Positions 31,261 through 39,720 of a DNA stretch of 64,000 nt are shown in pieces. Origin of the DNA: Ralstonia sp. A12 (GTDB taxonomy: Bacteria > Pseudomonadota > Gammaproteobacteria > Burkholderiales > Burkholderiaceae); NCBI RefSeq assembly GCF_000801955.1, contig NZ_JSZO01000001.1:186001-250000 (forward strand), in the 5' to 3' direction. The translations under genes and the position numbers were made by a program. Numbering within the stretch: the stretch's first letter is position 1; each line of letters starts with the position of its first letter. Under the pieces are notes generated by a model. That model was not told where the DNA came from. It searched no databases and worked only from the letters and a program-made list of their open reading frames with translations.

Positions 31261-31283
31261 TTAAATTGGCCTGACCAAATTAA
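31261..31283. promoter_or_regulatory. FCD/FadR-type operator box 3, 23-bp palindrome
   Basis: TTAA-N-TTGG-N5-CCAA-N-TTAA is symmetric over nine positions with one mismatched pair each side. It lies about 170 bases before the zinc dehydrogenase start and is the best palindrome of the three boxes. Confidence 0.6.
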
Positions 31284-31448
31284 CCGGGGCTCGGCACGCG
31301 CGTCCGCATGCCGTGTGGCCCGTCTTATCGCCCAAGGAGACCATCAGGTGATCCCTCGTTCGCACCTGCCGCACGCGCCGGAAGCTTCCGGTCGTGGGTT
31401 GCGCCACATCGGCGCCCACCGCAGCACTTCACAGCCGGAGGGCGCGTC

Positions 31449-32456
31449 ATGCTGACCGTCGTTTGCGAAACCCCTGGGACTCTGCTCGCCGAGGATCGCC
31501 CTGTACCTGCAGTCGTTGAAGGCGAGGTGCTGTTGCGCGTGAAGCGCGTGGGCATATGCGGTACCGATCTGCACATCTTTACCGGCAACCAGCCATATCT
31601 GAGCTACCCGCGCGTGATGGGGCATGAGCTGTCCGGCATCGTCGAACAGGCACCGGCTGGCAGTGCGCTCGCCAAGGGTGACGTGGTCTACGTGATGCCT
31701 TACCTGTCGTGCGGCCACTGCGTGGCATGTCGGCAGGGCCGGACGAACTGCTGCGTGAACATCCAGGTGCTGGGCGTACACCGTGATGGCGCCTTCACCG
31801 AATACCTCAGCGTGCCGCAGGCCTTCGTTCACAGGGCAGAAGGCGTGAGCCTGGACCAGGCGGCCATGGTGGAATTTCTCGCCATTGGCGCACATGCGGT
31901 GCGGCGCGCGCAGGTGCGTGCCGGGCAGCGCGTGCTGGTGGTGGGCGCAGGCCCGATCGGCATGGCGGCCATGATCTTTGCCAAGCTGCGCGGGGCCACC
32001 GTCACGGCGCTGGACTCACGCGCCGACCGGCTCGCGTTTGCCACGCAGCAACTCGGTGTCGATGCCAGCGTCGCGCTGGGTGACACGGACGAAACACAAC
32101 TCGCCGCGCTCACGGCCAACGAGTTCTACGACGTCGTGTTCGATGCCACCGGCAATCCCAAGGCGATGGAGCGCGGCCTGCGTTTCGTGGCGCATGCCGG
32201 CACCTATGTACTGATCTCGGTCGTGGCGGCCAACATTTCGTTCTCCGATCCGGAGTTCCACAAGCGCGAGACCACGCTGCTCGCCAGCCGCAATGCCACC
32301 ACGGAAGACTTCGAGACCGTGCTCGACGCCATGCGCGCGGGCCACATTCCGGCCGCGCTGAACACGCACCGCATGGCATTGGCAGAGGTGCCGGAGCGCT
32401 TCAAGACCTTGCTCGACCCGGCCGCAGGCGTGGTCAAAGCCATCGTGGAGTGCTGA
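31449..32456 (+). CDS. Zinc-binding alcohol dehydrogenase, possible L-galactonate-5-dehydrogenase type
   Basis: A 335-residue medium-chain dehydrogenase. Catalytic zinc is expected at Cys37 (GICGTD) with His in MGHELSG. The structural-zinc lobe has four cysteines in SCGHCVACRQGRTNCC. The Rossmann motif is VVGAGPIGMAAM. The group includes LgoD (YjjN), L-idonate and L-threonine dehydrogenases. Followed by tagaturonate-reductase-like and altronate-dehydratase genes, oxidation of L-galactonate to D-tagaturonate is a sensible guess. GGAGG lies six bases before the ATG. Confidence 0.85.
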   Translation: MLTVVCETPGTLLAEDRPVPAVVEGEVLLRVKRVGICGTDLHIFTGNQPYLSYPRVMGHELSGIVEQAPAGSALAKGDVVYVMPYLSCGHCVACRQGRTNCCVNIQVLGVHRDGAFTEYLSVPQAFVHRAEGVSLDQAAMVEFLAIGAHAVRRAQVRAGQRVLVVGAGPIGMAAMIFAKLRGATVTALDSRADRLAFATQQLGVDASVALGDTDETQLAALTANEFYDVVFDATGNPKAMERGLRFVAHAGTYVLISVVAANISFSDPEFHKRETTLLASRNATTEDFETVLDAMRAGHIPAALNTHRMALAEVPERFKTLLDPAAGVVKAIVEC

Positions 32457-32460
32457 GCGC

Positions 32461-33588
32461 ATGACGGAGCCCATCCTCCAGTTCGGCACGAGCCGCTTCC
32501 TGCAGGCACATGTCGATCTGTTCGTGTCGGAAGCGTTCGATGCCGGGCAGGCACTGGGCGGCATCACTGTCGTGCAGACCACCGCTAACCCGGCTAGCAC
32601 GGCGCGGGTGGCAGCACTGGCGAGTGGCGCGGGATACCCGGTGCGCATTCGCGGGTTGAAAGACGGCGCGCCCATCGACGACGTGATCACCTGCCGCGCC
32701 GTGCACCGCGCGCTCCAGGCCGATGCCGACTGGGTACAACTGCGCGAGGCGATGGCATCGCACGTGCGGGTGGTGGTCTCCAACACCGCTGACCAGGGCT
32801 ACCAGCTCGACCCCCGCGACGATGCCGGCCTGCTGCTCGATCCATCGCGCGTGCCGCACAGCTTTCCCGCCAAGCTCGTCGCGCTGCTGCATGGCCGCTG
32901 GCTGCGGCAACCCGAAGCGCCACTATCGCTATTTCCATGTGAACTGATCGAGCGCAATGGCGACACGCTCTGCGCGGTGGTGTGCACGTTGGCAGAGCAA
33001 TGGGCGCTGCCGGCAACGTTCATCGATTGGCTGCGCATGCATTGCGTGTGGGCCAACTCGCTGGTCGATCGCATCGTCTCCGAAGCCTTGCACCCGGTGG
33101 GGGCAGTGGCCGAGCCCTACGCGTTGTGGGCAATCGAGCGTCAGTCGCGGCTGGTGCTGCCTTGCACCCACCCGGCCATCGTGTTGACGGATGAGCTTGA
33201 CCACCACGAACGGCTCAAGCTCTTCCTACTCAATGCCGGCCACACTTTCCTGGCCGAGCGCTGGCGCGCAGATGCGCACCCCGCAGACCTGACCGTGGCA
33301 CAAGCCATGGCCCATCCGCACTTGCGGCCGGAGCTGGAAGCCCTCTGGCGCGACGAGATCGTCCCGGTGTTCGAAGCCCTGGGCAAGCGCGAGGCCGCCG
33401 AGGCGTATCTGATCTCACTACGCGAACGGCTGCTGAACCCGTATCTCGCGCACCGCGTGGCAGACATCGCGCAGAACCACGTGCAAAAAAAGCAGCGCCG
33501 CCTGGTGCCCATCATTGCGCTGACACTGCAGTTGGGCCTGGACGTAGCCCAGCCTCGCCTGAATGACGCGTTGGCCAATCCGAACTGA
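32461..33588 (+). CDS. Tagaturonate reductase / mannitol dehydrogenase family protein, short form
   Basis: A 375-residue member of the polyol-specific long-chain dehydrogenase family. It opens ILQFGTSRFLQAHVDLFVSEA and has VVSNTADQGY, SLFPCELIERNGD and WANSLVDRIV, as in UxaB and mannitol dehydrogenases, and LNAGHTFLAE carrying the catalytic Lys/His region in shortened form. Classical UxaB is about 480 residues, so this is a compact version. It starts four bases after the zinc dehydrogenase stop and probably reduces tagaturonate (or a similar keto acid) to altronate. Confidence 0.82.
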   Translation: MTEPILQFGTSRFLQAHVDLFVSEAFDAGQALGGITVVQTTANPASTARVAALASGAGYPVRIRGLKDGAPIDDVITCRAVHRALQADADWVQLREAMASHVRVVVSNTADQGYQLDPRDDAGLLLDPSRVPHSFPAKLVALLHGRWLRQPEAPLSLFPCELIERNGDTLCAVVCTLAEQWALPATFIDWLRMHCVWANSLVDRIVSEALHPVGAVAEPYALWAIERQSRLVLPCTHPAIVLTDELDHHERLKLFLLNAGHTFLAERWRADAHPADLTVAQAMAHPHLRPELEALWRDEIVPVFEALGKREAAEAYLISLRERLLNPYLAHRVADIAQNHVQKKQRRLVPIIALTLQLGLDVAQPRLNDALANPN

Positions 33589-33602
33589 ACCCGCAAAGCA
33601 CC

Positions 33603-35114
33603 ATGCCCCACCATTCTTTGATCCTCCTCGCCCCCGACGATGACGTGGCTGTCGCACGCATTGCGCTGGAGCCGGGCACTGCGCTCGACGCCGCACTCGT
33701 CACGCTCGCCCCCATTCCCGCCGGCCACAAAGTTGCGTTGCGCGACATCGCGGCGGGGCAACCGGTGCACAAGTACGGGCAGGTCATCGGCGTGGCAACG
33801 GCGCCAATCCGCGCAGGCGAGCACGTGCACGTACACAACGTCGGCATGACCGGTTCTGCTGCCGAGCACAACGCCGGCCACGCTTACCGCGCGACCGTGC
33901 CGGTGGATGCGCCCGCCACGTTCGAGGGCTACGTGCGTGCAGACGGCCGCGTCGGCACGCGCAACTTCATCGGCGTAATCGCCAGCGTGAACTGCTCGGC
34001 GACCGTCTGCCGACACATCGCTCAGGCGGCGCAGGCAGAGGTGGCTGCGTTCCCGAATGTCGATGGTGTGGTCGCCATCACGCACGGCAGCGGCTGCGGC
34101 ATGGCGGGCAATGGTGAAGGGCTGACGCTGCTGCAGCGCACGCTGCGCGGCTATGCCGATCATCCGAACTTTGCCGGCGTGCTGGTGGTCGGCCTGGGCT
34201 GCGAGGTCAACCAGGTCGCACCGCTGGTGCAGATGCTCGGGGCACGCGCGCCCGGGCTGTTCGCGTCGCTGACGATCCAGGAGGAAGGTGGTACGCGCGA
34301 CGCCATCGCGGCTGGCCAGGCCATGCTGCGCGACATGCTGCTGATCGCCAATCAGGCCCAGCGCAGCACCGTGCCCGCGAGCCAACTGACGGTGGGCCTG
34401 CAATGCGGCGGGTCGGATGGTTATTCCGGCATCAGCGCCAACCCCGCGCTTGGTGCGGCGGTCGATTTGCTGGTGAGGCATGGGGGCACGGCGGTGCTGT
34501 CTGAAACGCCCGAAATCTACGGCGCGGAACACCTGCTGACCGCGCGCGCCGCCACACCCGCCGTCGCCGATGCACTGATGGCCCGCCTGACCTGGTGGGA
34601 GGACTACACCCGCACGCTGGGCGCTGACATGAACAACAACCCTTCGCCCGGCAACAAGGCCGGCGGGGTCACGACCATCCTGGAAAAATCTCTCGGTGCG
34701 GTCGCCAAGGGTGGCAGCAGCGGCTTGATGGCGGTGTATGAGTACGCCGAGCCCGTGCAGACGCATGGTCTCGTCTTCATGGACACACCAGGCTACGACC
34801 CCGTCTCAGCCACCGGCCAGGTCGCGGGAGGCGCCAACCTGATCTGCTTCACAACGGGCCGTGGCTCCACCTACGGCTGCAAGCCGGTGCCGTCCTTAAA
34901 GCTCGCCACCAACAGTACGCTGTTCCGGCACATGGAACTCGACATGGACTACGACTGCGGCGGCATCGTCGATGGCCACCTCAGCATTGCGCAGGCCGGC
35001 GAAGCCCTGTTCAATTTGATGCTGGCCACCGCCTCAGGCACACACACCAAGAGCGAGCTCAACGGTCTGGGCGACAACGAGTTCGTACCGTGGCAACTCG
35101 GCGCCGTCATGTAA
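33603..35114 (+). CDS. Altronate dehydratase family protein (UxaA/GarD)
   Basis: A 503-residue dehydratase. The N-terminal SAF domain covers about residues 10-85 (AGHKVALRDIAAGQPVHKYGQVIG). The catalytic region follows: GYVRADGRVGTRNFIG, THGSGCGMAGNGEGL, LQCGGSDGYSGI, and MNNNPSPGNKAGGVTTILEKSLG. The family removes water from altronate or galactarate with iron. The product from altronate is 2-keto-3-deoxy-gluconate. It closes the plus-strand trio, and its end overlaps the end of the convergent DUF2182 gene by eight bases. Confidence 0.9.
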   Translation: MPHHSLILLAPDDDVAVARIALEPGTALDAALVTLAPIPAGHKVALRDIAAGQPVHKYGQVIGVATAPIRAGEHVHVHNVGMTGSAAEHNAGHAYRATVPVDAPATFEGYVRADGRVGTRNFIGVIASVNCSATVCRHIAQAAQAEVAAFPNVDGVVAITHGSGCGMAGNGEGLTLLQRTLRGYADHPNFAGVLVVGLGCEVNQVAPLVQMLGARAPGLFASLTIQEEGGTRDAIAAGQAMLRDMLLIANQAQRSTVPASQLTVGLQCGGSDGYSGISANPALGAAVDLLVRHGGTAVLSETPEIYGAEHLLTARAATPAVADALMARLTWWEDYTRTLGADMNNNPSPGNKAGGVTTILEKSLGAVAKGGSSGLMAVYEYAEPVQTHGLVFMDTPGYDPVSATGQVAGGANLICFTTGRGSTYGCKPVPSLKLATNSTLFRHMELDMDYDCGGIVDGHLSIAQAGEALFNLMLATASGTHTKSELNGLGDNEFVPWQLGAVM

Positions 35115-35904
35115 CGCACGCGCTACGCAGCGTCAGGAGCAAACCGGCCGCGATGGCCATCGCGCCGACGCTGCGCGCGACAATCTCTCCGTTTGGGGCA
35201 AGGCGTTCCAGCGCAATTGCCACGGACACGGCCGCCATGGTGCGCAGATCCATGACGCCCATCATCAGCAGCATTGCTGTCAGGCCCGCACAGGAACGCG
35301 CGCAACGCATGCCCATGTGCAGACCGTATTGCCACGCTGCGCCCGCCTTTGTGCGAGATGTGTTGCCCGGCCCTAGCGCCTCACGGCATTGCGCAAGCTG
35401 ACGCGCCTTCCACACGCTGATTTGCAGCACACCGGCGGCAACAACGATGACGCCGGTCGCCGCAGGCGCAGCGCGCAACAGTGTCGGCCATGTCATTTCA
35501 ACTGCCGCCAGCGCAGCGCCCAGCGCAAAGACCGCGACGCCGATCGCCGACCAGATCGCGAAGTACCCGGTACCTGCCAACGCCGTCAGCGCATCAAGGT
35601 TCGATGTGCCCGCTGCACGCAGCACCACCCGATACTGCCGCAACATCGGCAGCAATGACGGCAGCATCATCGCGACCATCATCACCGCCCACATGCCGAT
35701 GAACGATGCGCCAAAGGTCAACCACGTTTGGCCGCACATCGGCATCCAGCCCATCGGCATCGTGTTCATGGCCGACATGGAGCGGCACCACGCCACCGTC
35801 GCGGCTGCGCTGGTGACGAACAGCAGCGCCGAGGCGGCCAGGAAACCGCGCTCGGACACTGCACGCTCGCGTGGCAGCTCAACGCTGCTGAGCGTACTCG
35901 TCAT
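35107..35904 (-). CDS. DUF2182 integral membrane protein
   Basis: A 265-residue predicted metal-binding membrane protein. It is rich in Met near the first periplasmic or lumenal loop (SAMNTMPMGWMPMCGQTW) and in MWAVMMVAMMLPSLLPML, the family signature. A second conserved part is QYGLHMGMRCARSCAGLTAMLLMMGVMD. The Met/Cys/His content suggests copper handling, by analogy only. The start ATG 35902-35904 overlaps the upstream DUF899 gene by 26 bases, so the two are one unit. Confidence 0.85.
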   Translation of the reverse strand: MTSTLSSVELPRERAVSERGFLAASALLFVTSAAATVAWCRSMSAMNTMPMGWMPMCGQTWLTFGASFIGMWAVMMVAMMLPSLLPMLRQYRVVLRAAGTSNLDALTALAGTGYFAIWSAIGVAVFALGAALAAVEMTWPTLLRAAPAATGVIVVAAGVLQISVWKARQLAQCREALGPGNTSRTKAGAAWQYGLHMGMRCARSCAGLTAMLLMMGVMDLRTMAAVSVAIALERLAPNGEIVARSVGAMAIAAGLLLTLRSACVT

Positions 35905-36649
35905 GGCGACGCCACCAGACACCGGTTTCGTTGCGACCCAGCGGTGCGCGATCGAGCCATTGATACGCGCCCCACAAGCCATCGAGCCCACGCGCATAGG
36001 TGGAGTACGTGTGGTACACGACGCCATCTTCCAGCACGAACGCGCTCATGCCGGGCCGGTCGCGCACATAGGTCGGCGCATCGGTGCCGCACATGTTCGC
36101 GAACTGCTGCACGGGCTCGGGCAAGTCCGAGGCGTCCATGACGTGACTGCCGCGCACGTAGTTGTAGTCGGCGCTGCCGGCGCGCTGCTGGTCTTCCGTG
36201 ATGGAGACGTTGAAGTCGTAGTTGAAATCGGTGCCCACCGACGACACCCACGGGAAGGACCAGCCCATCCGTTCGCGATACTCCATCAGCTTGGCCAGCG
36301 GCCCGCGTGACACGGCCAGCAGCGTGACGTCGTGGTTTGCCAGATGCGTGACGAATCCATCAAAGCCGTCGGCAATCATCGAGCACGACGGGCAGCCCGC
36401 CTTGTAGTCCGGCCCAAACATGAAGTGATAGACGAGCAACTGCGAGCGCCCGCCAAACAGATCGGCCAGCGAGGCGCTGCCACTCTCGGTTTCAAAGCGA
36501 TAGTGCTTGTCGATGCGGACCCACGGCAGTGCTTGCCGGCGGCGTGCCAGCTCGTCGCTGCGACGGGTGAGTTCCTTCTCTGCCTTGAGCAATTCAATGC
36601 GCTCTGCGAGCCAGGTTGCGCGGGTTGCTGTGGGGTGTGTTGCACTCAT
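35879..36649 (-). CDS. DUF899 thioredoxin-like protein
   Basis: A 256-residue protein of the DUF899 family (predicted dithiol-disulfide oxidoreductase). The active-site-like CPSC is at residues 86-89 in FGPDYKAGCPSCSM. Other family marks are ALPWVRIDKHYRFE, LFGGRSQLLVYHFMF, FPWVSSVGTDFNYDF and SAFVLEDGVVYHTYSTYARG. It is cytoplasmic, with no signal peptide. The start ATG at 36647-36649 has GGAGG five bases upstream, which decides against the ATG at 36661. It is divergent from the TPR-HTH regulator and overlaps the DUF2182 gene. Confidence 0.88.
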   Translation of the reverse strand: MSATHPTATRATWLAERIELLKAEKELTRRSDELARRRQALPWVRIDKHYRFETESGSASLADLFGGRSQLLVYHFMFGPDYKAGCPSCSMIADGFDGFVTHLANHDVTLLAVSRGPLAKLMEYRERMGWSFPWVSSVGTDFNYDFNVSITEDQQRAGSADYNYVRGSHVMDASDLPEPVQQFANMCGTDAPTYVRDRPGMSAFVLEDGVVYHTYSTYARGLDGLWGAYQWLDRAPLGRNETGVWWRRHDEYAQQR

Positions 36650-36734
36650 GCTTGCCTCCATTTGGGTGAGTGGTCGTGTGCTAGATTAGGCGCCGACCTC
36701 AAACGGCGGGAGTGACAAGTGTGGCGGGATTCGA

Positions 36735-37955
36735 ATGGATTCACTGATCACAGCCGCAGCGCGCGCACTCGCTGCCGGTGATCCATTTGGAGCACTGAAC
36801 CGCGTCGCGCTGCGCGACGATGCCGCCGCGCTCGCGCTGCGCGGCATCGCCATGGCACAGCTTGGTGACCTGGCCCGCGCCAAGCTGCTGCTGCGTCGCG
36901 CAGCACGCGCCTTCGGCTCAAGAGAAGCGCTGGCCCGCGCGCGCTGCATCGTCGCTGAAGCCGAAATCGCGCTGGCTTCCCGAGACCTTGGCTGGCCCGA
37001 GAAAACGCTGGACGCAGCGCGTGTCACGCTCGAAGCGCACGGCGATCACGTCAACGCCGCGCACGCGCGCTACCTCCACATTCGACGCCTTCTCCTCATC
37101 GGCCGGCTGGACGATGCCGAGCACATGCTGGAGGGGCAGAACCCTGCCGCCCTGCCGCCTGTATTGCGGGCCGCGCATGAACTGGTCATTGCAGGCATTG
37201 CGCTGCGTCGTCTGCAAACGGCGCCCGCACGTGCGGCACTTGCGCATGCTGAGCGCGCCGCGCGCCAGGCCGGCATTGCCGCATTGACGGCGGAAGTGGA
37301 AAGCGCCGCCCTCGCCCTGAATGCGCCCGCCGCCCGCCTGATTTCGCGCGGCGACGAACGCATCCTCCGGCTCGAAGCGGTGGAAGCATTGTTCGCATCG
37401 AAGGTGCTCGTTGTGGATGCGTGCCGCCTTGCCGTGCGCGAAACGGATACCGTGGTTTCGCTCGCCACGCGACCGGTGCTGTTCACCCTTGCCCGCGCGC
37501 TGGCCGAAGCGTGGCCGGCAGACGTGCCAAGAGACACGCTCATCGCCCGCGCATTCCGCGCCAAACACGCCGATGAATCGCATCGCGTGCGCCTGCGTGT
37601 CGAGATCGGGCGGCTGCGCACGGCACTCGGCGATCTGGCAACGGTGAGCGCAACCAAGCACGGATTCGCACTGCGGCCACGGCGCGCTCGCGAGCTTGTC
37701 GTGCTGGCACAGCCTGTTGAGGAGCCGCATGCGGCCGTGCTCGCGTGTCTGGCGGATGGGGAATCGTGGTCCAGCTCGGCATTGGCGCTTGCGCTGGGCA
37801 GCAGCCAGCGCACCGTGCAGCGCTCGCTCGATGCGCTGGCGACGGCCGGCAAGGTGCAGTTCTTCGGTCATGGGCGCGCGCGCCGCTGGATGACGCCACC
37901 GGTGCCCGGATTCGCGACCACCTTGTTACTCCCCGCGCCGCTGCCGAGTGGCTAG
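36735..37955 (+). CDS. TPR-like / helix-turn-helix regulatory protein
   Basis: A 406-residue, Ala/Arg/Leu-rich protein. Residues about 1-190 form repeated helical pairs (TPR-like: GIAMAQLGDLARAKLLLRRAARAFG, RARCIVAEAEIALASRDLGW). Residues about 235-315 resemble a response-regulator or SARP-type winged helix, ending GDLATVSATKHGFALRPRR. A C-terminal helix-turn-helix is seen in WSSSALALALGSSQRTVQRSLDAL, with the wing KVQFFGHGRARRW. It probably regulates the divergent DUF899/DUF2182 unit or the propeller gene, 37 bases downstream. I do not know a named homologue. Confidence 0.75.
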   Translation: MDSLITAAARALAAGDPFGALNRVALRDDAAALALRGIAMAQLGDLARAKLLLRRAARAFGSREALARARCIVAEAEIALASRDLGWPEKTLDAARVTLEAHGDHVNAAHARYLHIRRLLLIGRLDDAEHMLEGQNPAALPPVLRAAHELVIAGIALRRLQTAPARAALAHAERAARQAGIAALTAEVESAALALNAPAARLISRGDERILRLEAVEALFASKVLVVDACRLAVRETDTVVSLATRPVLFTLARALAEAWPADVPRDTLIARAFRAKHADESHRVRLRVEIGRLRTALGDLATVSATKHGFALRPRRARELVVLAQPVEEPHAAVLACLADGESWSSSALALALGSSQRTVQRSLDALATAGKVQFFGHGRARRWMTPPVPGFATTLLLPAPLPSG

Positions 37956-37992
37956 GATGAAGACTCCACAACCGAATCCACAGGACAAGAAC

Positions 37993-38661
37993 ATGAAACG
38001 ATCCGCCGCCGAAATCGTGCGCGAATATGGCCCGTTCCCGGGGGCTGACAACGTAGGTGGCGTGACATACGACGGCCAGCATGTCTGGTTTGCCGCCGGC
38101 GGCCATGTGCAGGAAGTCGATCCGGCCAGCGGTGAAGCGCTACGCGCGATTGACGTGCCCGCCCATGCCGGCACCGCCTTCGACGGGCGGCACCTGTTCC
38201 AGATCGCCGAAGACCGCATCCACAAGATCGACCCGCAAACGGGCAAAGTGCTTGCCACCATTCCTGCCCCAGGCGCCGGCGGTGATTCCGGGCTCGCCTG
38301 GGCAGAAGGCACGCTCTGGGTCGGCCACTATCGGGACAAGAAGATCCGCCAGATCGACCCCGAAACCGGCGCAGTGCTGCGCACCATCGAGTCGAACCGC
38401 TTCGTGACCGGCGTCACCTGGGTCGACGGCGAACTCTGGCATGCCACCTGGGAAGGCGATGAAAGCGATATCCGACACATCGATCCGCGCACGGGCGAAG
38501 TGCTCGAGCAGATCGACATGCCGACAGGCGTAGGCGTGTCGGGGCTTGAATCAAATGGGACGGATCAATTCTTCTGCGGCGGCGGCACCACTGGGAAGAT
38601 TCGAGCCGTACGCCGCCCCGGAAAAGGCGCGAAAACGCCGGCCGATAGCGCCGCCGAATAG
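37993..38661 (+). CDS. Beta-propeller protein (YncE/glutaminyl-cyclotransferase-like repeats)
   Basis: A 222-residue protein of repeated blades: VGGVTYDGQHVWFAAG, TAFDGRHLFQIAEDRIHKIDPQTGKVLATI, LAWAEGTLWVGHYRDKKIRQIDPETGAVLRTI and VTWVDGELWHATW. The recurrent IDPxTGxVLxxI unit is typical of YncE/Vgb-type propellers. There is no signal peptide from this start. ATG 37993 has AGGA upstream and is preferred over ATG 37957. It follows the HTH gene on the same strand and ends at a terminator. The ligand is unknown. Confidence 0.8.
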   Translation: MKRSAAEIVREYGPFPGADNVGGVTYDGQHVWFAAGGHVQEVDPASGEALRAIDVPAHAGTAFDGRHLFQIAEDRIHKIDPQTGKVLATIPAPGAGGDSGLAWAEGTLWVGHYRDKKIRQIDPETGAVLRTIESNRFVTGVTWVDGELWHATWEGDESDIRHIDPRTGEVLEQIDMPTGVGVSGLESNGTDQFFCGGGTTGKIRAVRRPGKGAKTPADSAAE

Positions 38662-38682
38662 CCAAACCGGAGCCCTAGCATG

Positions 38683-38710
38683 AAGCCCGCCATCGCGCGG
38701 GCATTTTTCT
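38683..38710 (+). terminator. Rho-independent terminator after the propeller gene
   Basis: GCCCGC (38685-38690) pairs with GCGGGC (38697-38702), followed by ATTTTTCT, 22 bases after the stop. Confidence 0.85.
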
Positions 38711-38807
38711 TTGTTGCGCGCTCGCCTATTTGAAAGCCCCATAACATTCCGCCGAAGCACTCCTTGTACGATGACCGCGCCCGCACTCGTCTTTCAGGAG
38801 AGACACG

Positions 38808-39182
38808 ATGCCCTACGATGGAAACCGCGCCGCCAACTACGCCGACAGCCACGTGCAACCGAACAGCACCGGAAACTGCGCAAAGTATGTACGCAAGGCC
38901 CTCGAATGGGGCGGCGCAACGCTTGGACGAACCCACTACGCCAAGGACTACGGCCCCGTCCTCGAAGACGCCGGCTTTCACACCGTACTGACCGCCCCGC
39001 GCAAGGGCGACATCGTCGTCATCCAGCCGGCACCGGGTCATCCGTCCGGGCACATGGCGATCTATAACGGCACGGTATGGGTATCCGATTTCACGCAGAA
39101 CGCAGGTGAGCAGGGTTTCTACCCCGGACCGGCCTATCGGACCGCGCAGCCCGCCTACAAAATCTATCGCCACGACGACTGA
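38808..39182 (+). CDS. Small Cys-His amidase, possible type VI effector (Tae2-like)
   Basis: A 124-residue protein with an NlpC/P60- or CHAP-like layout: catalytic Cys24 in TGNCAKYVRKALEWGG, then GDIVVIQPAPGHPSGHMAIYNG with His82, and WVSDF with Asp94 as a likely third residue. The protein ends PAYKIYRHDD. It lacks a signal peptide, although such an enzyme must reach the periplasm to cut peptidoglycan, as for type VI amidase effectors. AGGAG lies eight bases before the ATG. The next gene, eight bases on, is an exported DUF3828 protein, the order expected for effector and immunity. No type VI structural genes are in the window. Confidence 0.72.
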   Translation: MPYDGNRAANYADSHVQPNSTGNCAKYVRKALEWGGATLGRTHYAKDYGPVLEDAGFHTVLTAPRKGDIVVIQPAPGHPSGHMAIYNGTVWVSDFTQNAGEQGFYPGPAYRTAQPAYKIYRHDD

Positions 39183-39190
39183 GGGCCGCC

Positions 39191-39649
39191 ATGAAGACAC
39201 GACTTTCCAGGGTGCTGGCATGGCTGGTTCTGGCAATCGGCATGCTCGGCATGCAGGCCGTCATGGCACAAGGCAAGGCCGCCACGCCGGAAGCCGATAC
39301 GAAGGCGTTCTACGCGTGGTACATCAAGCTGCAAACCAAGTCGGTCTACCCGCTCACAGACAGCGGCATCTACACCTACGTTGCGAAAGACACGGTGGAC
39401 CGCCTGCGCGACGCCTACCGCCGCAACGAACTGCCGGGTGATACCGACTACTTCATGAAAGTCCAGGACTACGACGAGAAGGATTGGACCGAACACACCG
39501 TGGCCCGCGCCCCGATCCTGCTGGAGGGTGTTGCCGTCGTACCGGTCACGTTCGGCTCGAAAGACAAGGTGAGCGTGCTTGTCTTCCTGCGCAAGCTGGA
39601 CGATGGGTGGAAGATCACCAAGGTGGAAGACACGCTGGACTTCCAGTAA
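39191..39649 (+). CDS. Exported DUF3828-type protein, candidate immunity protein
   Basis: A 152-residue protein with a clear signal peptide (MKTRLSRVLAWLVLAIGML to AVMAQ, cut near residue 27). The mature part has the DUF3828/NTF2-like pattern KAFYAWYIKLQ, YFMKVQDYDEKDW, VVPVTFG, VLVFLRKLDDGWKITKVED. Periplasmic location directly behind the cytoplasmic amidase gene suggests it neutralises that enzyme in sister cells. It is also possible that it is an unrelated small periplasmic protein. A strong terminator follows. Confidence 0.75.
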   Translation: MKTRLSRVLAWLVLAIGMLGMQAVMAQGKAATPEADTKAFYAWYIKLQTKSVYPLTDSGIYTYVAKDTVDRLRDAYRRNELPGDTDYFMKVQDYDEKDWTEHTVARAPILLEGVAVVPVTFGSKDKVSVLVFLRKLDDGWKITKVEDTLDFQ

Positions 39650-39666
39650 CGCCCGCCGCCCCCATG

Positions 39667-39697
39667 AAAAAGCCCGCGTCACTGCGGGCTTTTCGTC
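39667..39697 (+). terminator. Rho-independent terminator of the amidase/immunity pair
   Basis: AAAAGCCCGC (39668-39677) pairs with GCGGGCTTTT (39684-39693) around GTCACT, 18 bases after the stop. Confidence 0.92.
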
Positions 39698-39720
39698 TTT
39701 GTGCGCCACGCCAAACATTA

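Larger units (their letters stand above)
31050..31448. other. Control region upstream of the sugar-acid trio
   Basis: A 399-base non-coding stretch between the regulator and the zinc dehydrogenase. The first part is GC-rich; the part from 31195 is richer in A and T and probably contains the promoter. It holds two similar boxes, at 31162-31174 and 31261-31283, whose centres are 104 bases apart. No gene is supported in it. Confidence 0.6.
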
